27,892 nucleotides of DNA from Thermohalobaculum sp964475765 (GTDB taxonomy: Bacteria > Pseudomonadota > Alphaproteobacteria > Rhodobacterales > Rhodobacteraceae). A program made the translations under genes and the position numbers. Shown here piece by piece: positions 22,399-27,892 of the stretch (its first letter is position 1; the number at the start of each line of letters is the position of its first letter). The notes beneath the pieces were generated by a model, which had not been told where the DNA came from, searched no databases, and saw nothing but the letters and a program-made list of their open reading frames with translations. Where the stretch lies: positions 1 through 27,892 of the forward strand of contig CAYYZH010000033.1 of NCBI GenBank assembly GCA_964475765.1, in the 5' to 3' direction.

Positions 22399-25300
22399 AT
22401 GGACGGATTGGATGCAGGTCGGGTCGACACCTCCGACAATGACACGCAGGATCCGCCGGAGCAGGTCAACGATCCCGATCCGATTGAGACCGAGCCGGAA
22501 GAGGTGGTCGAAGACCTGCCGCAAACCGGCGTTCTGGCCGACGCCGCGGACACGCTCTCGCCCGAACGCCGCGCCGAGATCGACGGCTGGGTGGACGAGA
22601 ACGCCAATGCCCAACAGGGGCGGATGTTTGAATTCATTCGCGGCAAGGAAGACGTTGGCGGCGACCTGGTTGGAGAAGCCCTGCAGGGCGAAAGCAGCCT
22701 TGGCGAACTGACCGAAGTCGAAGGCGATTATCTCGCCGAAGAAGCGGTCGAGAGCTGGCTGGCCAATGGCAGCGGTGAGCTGACCGATCTGCGCAACCAT
22801 CTCGGCGACGATCCGGCGGCCGAAGCCAGTGTTGCGCGGGCTTTGGCAGGAGCCGCCCGTGACCGCGAATATGGCGACCGGCTGGGTATTGATATGCTCG
22901 AGGAGGCCGTGCGTCTCGATCCGGTCGAAACCATAGAGGTCTGGTCAGGCGATACGCAAAGCCTCGGCATCATTGCAGAGGAGTTCACCTCTGCCGAGCG
23001 CGGGGCGCTGTTGAGTGCAGTCGCCGATGGCAGCGTGACAGGGCCGGATGCCGAACAACTGGTCAACGCGATGTTCGTGCGGCTGGACAAACGCGACGCC
23101 AACGAATTGTCGTCCGAATTCGCAGGCGCGCTGGCCGCCGTCGCTCGTGCGCCCGAAGGCGATCCGGATTTCGACCGCGCGGCGATGACCGAGCGGCTTG
23201 AGCAGGTCCTCAGCACCGAGGGCGGGATCGACCTTCTGCTCAACCGCGACATCACTCCGCCACTGCGCACCTGGGCGCTGGGCATGGTCCAGACCGATCC
23301 GGGGTTCACCGCAGCCAATCTTGCCGATGGCTGGGCGAGCGGTGTGGTCGCGACGGCACAGGCCGAACTGGCCGCGCCCGGTTTTGAAAACCTCGCAGGG
23401 CTCGACTTCTCGGACCCGGACGATTTCGATGCGCTGACCAACACTGTCGGTACGACCCTTGGCGAAGCGCCCGATATGGGCATCCCCGAGAACGAGACAC
23501 CGGCCCAGAGGCAGGCACGGCTCGAGGCCGGGCTGGGTGTACAGTACTACAGCGACGACACACAGGCGCACCGCGTTGCCGAGGCGATCAGCGAGCAGAT
23601 GGGTGTGGGCGATCAGCTTTCGGTGATTCCGGTGACTGTGACCGCCGACGAGTTCGGGGTCTACCGTGCGCCGCTCTTCCGCATCGATCACGAGGGCGGC
23701 GGTACCACGTTCGTCGACAACACCGGGCGCGACTATGAGAGCGTCGAGGACTGGCGCGACCACAACGAACTGCCTCCCGGCACGATGGTGGTGCCCGAGG
23801 GATTGGAGCCCGGAGCCGATCTGGCCGCCCCTGAAGCGACCCATGCGGTCGTTGACACCGGGTGGGAGAGGTTTGTCCAGATCGCGGATCGGACCGCCAC
23901 CGGACTTGGCATCGCCGCAGGCGCGCTGGCGGTCGGCGCCCTTGTGGTGGGCTCCGGCGGAACGGCAACCCCCTTCCTCATCGCTGGTGCGGCCGGCGCC
24001 GGTGCACTGTCTGGCGGCTGGGCTGCCAGCCGGGGCATTGGCGATCTGATCGACGGTCACCAGCACGGCGAACATGCGCTGGATCTCACCGATCCGGCAA
24101 CGCGCGGCAACTGGTTCGATGTGGTCTCCGGCGGTCTTTCGGTCTTTGCCGTCGGTCCGGCCATTCAGGGCATCCGGGGAGCAACGACCACCGCGACCGC
24201 GGCGCGCGGCTTTGCCGCCATCGAGCTGGCGGGCACTGTTGTTGACGGACTGCAGGCCGGTGACCGGGGCATCCAGCTCGCGATGAACTGGGATCAGCTC
24301 ACGCCCGCACAGCGCACCGCCGGGATGCTCGAAGTCGCGGTCTTCGCCGGTCTTGGCACCGCGAATGTCGCAAGCTCCGGCGGTGTCCGGAACGCCTTCG
24401 ACTTCAACCGCATGGCGCGCCAGTTCGAGACCGGTACGCCGTTCCGCATTCAGGATGGTGTGGCCGATCTGGAACCCGGCACAGCGCGGGTGGCCTATGA
24501 TCTCGATGCCAACGGGCGAGCCACGAACATCCGGCTCGAGACCAATGGCGACGTGCCGCTTGACGTGATCCGGCGCCACTCCTGGGCAGCCGAGCGGGTC
24601 GAAAGTGCCGGGGGAATGGTCGACCGGTTGCGCGGCCTTGTCGGCGCAGATCGCCCTGCTATCGGCTCGGCGGCCTGGGAAGCCGAAATCGAGATCGGCA
24701 AGATCCAGCAGGAAGCCGGTGCGATCTCGCGCGCTCTCGCAGATCCCAATCTGTCGGACGCCCAACGTCTTGATCTCGAGATCCGGGCTGAGGAAATCGA
24801 TGCCGGGCTTGCCTATCATGCGGCCCGCCTCGATCAATGGGATACACCCGGGCAGGGTTGGATCAACGATGCCACCCGTGGTCAGGAGCAGGCTGTCGCG
24901 CGCTGGGGCGATGTCGCATCGGATGTGCCCGCGGGTCACACATGGGTGGCAGGTGCCGACGGTACTCCGCACTTGCGCCAATACAACAGCGAGGTTGATC
25001 CGTTCGAGTTCGTCGACGGTCAGTTCCAGCGCATTCCCGATCCGCCAGGCCTTGATGACATGATCCGTGCAGGTAACGGTCTGAACCGTTTGGAAACCGA
25101 CCCGCCGGGCGTCTTCCGCACGGCGGATGGCGAGATCATGATTGCCGGGCGCGACGGTGAGGTCCACCCGATCAGCGAGTTCGACGTGCGCGACAACGTC
25201 TTCCGTGGCCGGTATGGCGAAGTCGCCACCGATCAATGGGCGCGCGCACAGGGCTGGGAGCGGGTCTCCGATGGCGGCCAGATCCCGCAAATGGATGATG

Positions 25301-25584
25301 GTTTCCGCGGCACCGGGATTGACGCTGTCTACCGTATCCCGGGCGAAGGCGGCGCCCCCGACCGCTTCGTCGTGGTCGAATCAAAATTCGGAGACAGCCA
25401 GCTCGGCTATGCGACCGGCCCGGATGGCCAACCCATTCGCCAGATGTCCGATGAATGGATCCTCGATCGGCTTCCCGGGGCGGGCCTCTCCCGGGCAGAC
25501 CTGCGCGCCATTGACCGCGACGGCTTCGAAGCGGTGGTTTTGCGCGTTGATCAATTCGGCCGCGTCACCCAAGATACGCCCTGA
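22399..25584 (+). CDS. Modular toxin with C-terminal PoNe-like nuclease domain
   Basis: 1061 residues, no signal peptide. An acidic disordered start (10-45) is followed by helical repeats (50-340). Residues ~380-590 resemble DUF4781-type regions of polymorphic toxins (VQYYSDDTQAHRVAEAI, then two hydrophobic stretches at ~502-518 and ~522-545, GLGIAAGALAVGALVVG and FLIAGAAGAGALSGGWA). The C-terminal ~125 residues (939-1061) fit the PD-(D/E)XK DNase fold of PoNe toxins: Glu941, GID with Asp975, VVVESKF with Glu994 and Lys996, and the marker RQMSDEWI at 1014-1021. The active-site residues look intact. An immunity-like gene follows 14 bases downstream. PoNe toxins are known as cargo of T6SS and other interbacterial systems; delivery by this T3SS is inferred from linkage only. 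Confidence 0.82.
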   Translation: MDGLDAGRVDTSDNDTQDPPEQVNDPDPIETEPEEVVEDLPQTGVLADAADTLSPERRAEIDGWVDENANAQQGRMFEFIRGKEDVGGDLVGEALQGESSLGELTEVEGDYLAEEAVESWLANGSGELTDLRNHLGDDPAAEASVARALAGAARDREYGDRLGIDMLEEAVRLDPVETIEVWSGDTQSLGIIAEEFTSAERGALLSAVADGSVTGPDAEQLVNAMFVRLDKRDANELSSEFAGALAAVARAPEGDPDFDRAAMTERLEQVLSTEGGIDLLLNRDITPPLRTWALGMVQTDPGFTAANLADGWASGVVATAQAELAAPGFENLAGLDFSDPDDFDALTNTVGTTLGEAPDMGIPENETPAQRQARLEAGLGVQYYSDDTQAHRVAEAISEQMGVGDQLSVIPVTVTADEFGVYRAPLFRIDHEGGGTTFVDNTGRDYESVEDWRDHNELPPGTMVVPEGLEPGADLAAPEATHAVVDTGWERFVQIADRTATGLGIAAGALAVGALVVGSGGTATPFLIAGAAGAGALSGGWAASRGIGDLIDGHQHGEHALDLTDPATRGNWFDVVSGGLSVFAVGPAIQGIRGATTTATAARGFAAIELAGTVVDGLQAGDRGIQLAMNWDQLTPAQRTAGMLEVAVFAGLGTANVASSGGVRNAFDFNRMARQFETGTPFRIQDGVADLEPGTARVAYDLDANGRATNIRLETNGDVPLDVIRRHSWAAERVESAGGMVDRLRGLVGADRPAIGSAAWEAEIEIGKIQQEAGAISRALADPNLSDAQRLDLEIRAEEIDAGLAYHAARLDQWDTPGQGWINDATRGQEQAVARWGDVASDVPAGHTWVAGADGTPHLRQYNSEVDPFEFVDGQFQRIPDPPGLDDMIRAGNGLNRLETDPPGVFRTADGEIMIAGRDGEVHPISEFDVRDNVFRGRYGEVATDQWARAQGWERVSDGGQIPQMDDGFRGTGIDAVYRIPGEGGAPDRFVVVESKFGDSQLGYATGPDGQPIRQMSDEWILDRLPGAGLSRADLRAIDRDGFEAVVLRVDQFGRVTQDTP

Positions 25585-25598
25585 TACGGACCTCTGAT

Positions 25599-26381
25599 AT
25601 GTTGCAAACCATGCCCGCCGCACGCGACCCGCACCGCCCGTCCTCCCACTTTCTGCAGTACATTGCGGATTGCGACGAAGACCGCGATTGGTATCTGGAA
25701 ACCATGGCCAACGAGGAGAACGACCGTGCGGCACAGCTGCGCATGCATGGCCGGATCGCCCGAAACAGTATCCATGTGGTGCAGGCGACTTATTCGGCCG
25801 GGCTTGGCCGCGGCGATATTCGCGGCCGGGTGGTCGAGGCGATCGGCGCGATCGAGGCGTTCTATGGCGTTGGCCTCGAAGACGAGAAAGGCTTCTTCGA
25901 TCGCGAGAAGGGCATCGGGGCCATCAGTTTCGATCTGGTCTATACGCTGCTGGGCGCAGGGGTTGTGTTCGATCTCGACAAAACCACGATGGCGCCATTG
26001 GCCGACGCTATTGCCGCCATGCGCCGGAATGGTCGGATGACCGGAGACGCCTTGACCGACCGGTTCCTTGGCTACTTCGATCTCTCGGATGACACACCGG
26101 CTGACGATCTGATCTTTGCCGAAGCCTACAAACCACTTGATGCCTGCTTTGATCTTCAGGCCGAGTTGCGTCCGGCCCAGCTCGCGATGTTTCTCGAGGG
26201 ATGGTACGCGGCCTGCAAAACCCGGGCGTTTCCCTGGTATGGGCTGCACAAGAAAGACCCGAGCAATATATATCCCGGCTACTGGCGGTTCGAAGCGGCG
26301 GCTGTGGCCAAAATACTTGGCATTGATGACAGCGCGTTGAACGACAATCCGTTCTACCCCTATGCGGCGCTGCCGCGCTGA
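25599..26381 (+). CDS. PoNi/DUF1911-like immunity protein
   Basis: A 260-residue cytosolic protein 14 bases after the toxin gene. It is helical, and the last third holds the family marks: FLEGWYAACKTRAFPWYGLHK, then YPGYWRFEAAAVAKILGIDDSALNDNPFYPY, i.e. the W-Y-x-x-H, Y-x-GYW-x-FE-A and IDDS-x-L-x-x-x-x-YYP-type blocks of DUF1911/PoNi immunity proteins. These bind and block PoNe nucleases. Start is ATG 25599 (or 25611), with a weak ribosome site. An immunity gene implies the producer can be attacked by its kin or by its own toxin, as in antibacterial systems. The pairing is by position and family. Confidence 0.82.
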   Translation: MLQTMPAARDPHRPSSHFLQYIADCDEDRDWYLETMANEENDRAAQLRMHGRIARNSIHVVQATYSAGLGRGDIRGRVVEAIGAIEAFYGVGLEDEKGFFDREKGIGAISFDLVYTLLGAGVVFDLDKTTMAPLADAIAAMRRNGRMTGDALTDRFLGYFDLSDDTPADDLIFAEAYKPLDACFDLQAELRPAQLAMFLEGWYAACKTRAFPWYGLHKKDPSNIYPGYWRFEAAAVAKILGIDDSALNDNPFYPYAALPR

Positions 26382-26420
26382 GGCGGGGTCATTCGTTTTT
26401 CGGTGGGCGGGTCGTGAGCG
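26382..26420 (+). other. Convergent gap between immunity and gluconolactonase genes
   Basis: 39 bases between convergent genes. A run of five T (26396-26400 region) follows a short GC-rich imperfect stem around the immunity stop codon, so a weak terminator is possible, but I cannot draw a convincing hairpin. Confidence 0.25.
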
Positions 26421-27320
26421 TCAGCTCGCCATCGAGACCGCGCCGTTCCGGTTCAGGTTGATCGCATAGACCGAGGTCGACGCGGTGATGAACAACCGAT
26501 GCCGGTTGCGCCCGCCAAAGCAGACATTCGAGACCAGTTCCGGCACAAGGATCTTGCCGAGCAACACGCCCTCCGGCGAGATGCAATGCACGCCATCAGC
26601 GGCAGATGACCATACGTTTCCATCGATGTCGCAGCGGAACCCATCCGCGACGCCGGGGTCGATGACATGGAACACGTCTCCCCCTGACAGCGTCGTGCCA
26701 TCGACATCGAAGGCGCGGATGTGGGTGGGGTCATCGCCAAAGATCCGACCTGTGTCGGCGATGTAGAGCCGCCGTTCGTCGGGGCTGAAGGCGAGGCCGT
26801 TCGGGCAATTGAAGTCATCGGTTACGACCGAGATCTCCCCATCGGGATCCACGCGGTAGACGTGACAGGGCAGTTCCTGTTCGGCCCGGAAGCCCTCGTA
26901 ATCCGTCATGATCCCGTAATGGGGATCGGTAAACCAGATGGACCCGTCGGACTTGACGACGACATCATTGGGCGAGTTCAGCCGTTTGCCCTCGAACGCA
27001 TCGGCGACGACCGTGATTGTGCCGTCAAGCTCCGTTCGCGTCACCCGCCGCGTACCATGTTCGCAACTGACCAGCCGCCCTTCCCGGTCGCGCGTATGCC
27101 CGTTGGCGAAGTTCGACGGGCTCCGATAGGTCGAGATCCCTGTTTCCGGATTCCAACGCAAAATCCGATTGTTCGGAATGTCCGAGAACAGGAGACAATC
27201 CGCATCGCCAAACCAGACCGGCCCCTCGACCCAGTCGAACCCGGTCGCAAGCTGCTTCACGGGAGCATTGCCTAGCACATAGGTGTTAAAAATTGGCTCA
27301 TAGGCCTCGAAAAATGACAA
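26421..27320 (-). CDS. SMP-30/gluconolactonase-family lactonase
   Basis: 299 residues from TTG 27320, which has GGAGG eight bases upstream; this gives the usual family length (~295), whereas the open frame from 27449 crosses the divergent gene. Motifs of the six-bladed beta-propeller with a metal site: WVEGPVWF (ligand Glu near residue 32), LNSPNDVVV (ligand Asn-Asp), NGLAFSPDERRLYIADT (ligand Asp) and DGFRCDIDGNVW. It should hydrolyse sugar lactones such as glucono-1,5-lactone to the acid, in the cytosol. The exact sugar is not determinable from the sequence. It is divergent from the GlcG/HbpS-like gene and shares its promoter. It is unlikely to be part of the T3SS. Confidence 0.88.
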   Translation of the reverse strand: MSFFEAYEPIFNTYVLGNAPVKQLATGFDWVEGPVWFGDADCLLFSDIPNNRILRWNPETGISTYRSPSNFANGHTRDREGRLVSCEHGTRRVTRTELDGTITVVADAFEGKRLNSPNDVVVKSDGSIWFTDPHYGIMTDYEGFRAEQELPCHVYRVDPDGEISVVTDDFNCPNGLAFSPDERRLYIADTGRIFGDDPTHIRAFDVDGTTLSGGDVFHVIDPGVADGFRCDIDGNVWSSAADGVHCISPEGVLLGKILVPELVSNVCFGGRNRHRLFITASTSVYAINLNRNGAVSMAS

Positions 27321-27398
27321 GGGGCGTTCCTCCGGCGGGGGATCGATGTTAGATATGGTATCGGTAACATATCCCGTGCAGCAGGAGACGCAAGACAC
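27321..27398. promoter_or_regulatory. Shared divergent promoter region
   Basis: 78 bases between the two divergent starts. It contains the operator-like palindrome at 27352-27373 and the ribosome sites of both genes (GGAGG for the lactonase, AGGAG for the other). Confidence 0.6.
27352..27373. promoter_or_regulatory. LacI/GalR-type palindrome resembling the gluconate repressor GntR site
   Basis: Outer arms GATATG and CATATC are perfect complements, and 18 of 22 positions match the reverse complement. The inner 16 bases read, on the minus strand, ATGTTACCGATACCAT. This closely follows ATGTTA-N4-TAACAT, the site bound by the E. coli gluconate repressor GntR (a LacI/GalR-family member). It lies between two divergent genes, one a gluconolactonase, so control of sugar acid use is a good fit. 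Confidence 0.6.
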
Positions 27399-27824
27399 AT
27401 GGAAACCACCGAAAAGACGCGTCGTCTGACCCATCGCGGTGTGATGCAAATGCTGGAGGCCGGGGTCGACAAGGCCGAGGAGATCGACCAGCCGCAGTGC
27501 ATTGTCATCGTCGATCCCTCCGGTGAGGTGCTGGGTGAGATCCGGATGACGGGATCGAAATTTCTAAGCCGCCGCAGTGCCTTGGCCAAAGCGTTGACCT
27601 CAGCCTCGCACGGTATCCCGTCCGATCAGATCCCCGAGCATGTCCGCCCCGCGATAGCGGCGGCCACCGATGGCGGAGTGACAGGATTGCCCGGAGGACT
27701 GCCGATCCGGATCGATGGAGCGTTGCTCGGCGGCATTGGTGTCGGGTCCGGCACGCCGGACAAGGATCTGGCTGTGGCACACGCGGCTCTGGCGGCCATC
27801 GGCGCTGAGATCAACCCAGCCTGA
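27399..27824 (+). CDS. GlcG/HbpS-like protein
   Basis: A 141-residue protein of the GlcG/HbpS (haem-degrading, former DUF336) family: LTHRGVMQMLEAGVDKAEEIDQPQCIVIVDPSGEVLGEIRM, the KALTSASHGI block, and the end GGLPIRIDGALLGGIGVGSGTPDKDLAVAHAAL. Family members are small cytosolic or exported proteins, some binding haem; GlcG lies in glycolate operons. The function is usually unknown, and here the divergent lactonase suggests a role in sugar acid use. The family glycine block reads GVGSGT rather than the more common GVSGG. ATG 27399 has AGGAG about 11 bases upstream. Confidence 0.85.
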   Translation: METTEKTRRLTHRGVMQMLEAGVDKAEEIDQPQCIVIVDPSGEVLGEIRMTGSKFLSRRSALAKALTSASHGIPSDQIPEHVRPAIAAATDGGVTGLPGGLPIRIDGALLGGIGVGSGTPDKDLAVAHAALAAIGAEINPA

Positions 27825-27843
27825 CCGACGGTGCACGGGACAC

Positions 27844-27858
27844 TCCCCCGGCGGGGGA
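27844..27858 (+). terminator. GC-rich hairpin after the GlcG/HbpS-like gene
   Basis: TCCCCC-GGC-GGGGGA forms a six-base stem with a three-base loop, 20 bases after the stop codon. No T-tract follows, so it may be a weak or Rho-assisted terminator, or only an RNA-stabilising hairpin. Confidence 0.3.
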
Positions 27859-27892
27859 CAGCTGGTGCTGGGATCAGGGCGTATGGCAGCCG

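Noticed and set aside
22945..25290. A 781-residue minus-strand open frame
   Set aside because: It is antisense to the toxin gene, whose domains and downstream immunity gene are convincing; the antisense translation shows no family features.
1..27892. Transposons, tRNA or rRNA genes, attachment sites
   Set aside because: No transposase-like frames, terminal repeats, cloverleaf or rRNA segments were recognised, so island boundaries cannot be set from this window.

Overview
The window is almost entirely one non-flagellar type III secretion system (T3SS, injectisome) locus from a GC-rich bacterium. It is most likely an alphaproteobacterium of the Rhodobacterales or a neighbouring group. The reasons are the split secretin known from rhizobial T3SS (RhcC1/RhcC2), the Tad/Cpa-type secretin half, a perfect FNR/FnrL-type box, and dense GC-rich operons with four-base start/stop overlaps. 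Taxonomy is inferred only from gene content and base composition.

Layout: (1) 1-2147, plus strand: a LysM/SH3-like protein open at the window edge and a TadD-like TPR lipoprotein. (2) 8334 down to 2167, minus strand: a T3SS operon reading small co-chaperone-like protein, small needle-like protein, SctD, SctX, SctY, SctV, SctC C-terminal half (CpaC/RhcC2-like secretin), CpaD-like lipoprotein. (3) 8335-8707: divergent control region with a perfect FNR box. (4) 8708-19739, plus strand: SctC N-terminal half (RhcC1-like), two SctG/HrpB1-like proteins, a glycine-zipper repeat protein, two small unknowns, SctI, SctJ, SctK, SctL, a 100-N assembly gap, then SctN, SctO, SctQ (with a probable internal start), SctR, SctS, SctT, SctU. 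(5) 19957-22262: an AraC-family regulator overlapping a gene for an acidic Asp-rich protein, probably a secreted component or substrate. (6) 22399-26381: a 1061-aa modular protein with a C-terminal PoNe-like PD-(D/E)XK nuclease domain, followed by a PoNi-like (DUF1911-type) immunity gene. (7) 26421-27824: an SMP-30/gluconolactonase and a divergent GlcG/HbpS-like protein, sharing a promoter with a gluconate-repressor-like palindrome. This last part is probably ordinary flanking metabolism.

The core apparatus is Ysc-like in gene order (X-Y-V; G-I-J-K-L-N-O-Q-R-S-T-U), but its outer membrane part looks borrowed from Tad/Cpa pili and split as in rhizobia. SctU lacks the NPTH self-cleavage tetrapeptide and no sctP ruler gene exists between sctO and sctQ, so the usual substrate switch may be absent. 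No clear gatekeeper (SctW), tip protein or classical hydrophobic translocators are seen. The only strongly recognisable cargo is a DNase toxin with an adjacent immunity gene. An immunity gene is expected for antibacterial weapons rather than for anti-eukaryotic effectors, so the most interesting hypothesis is an oxygen-responsive T3SS linked to interbacterial competition.
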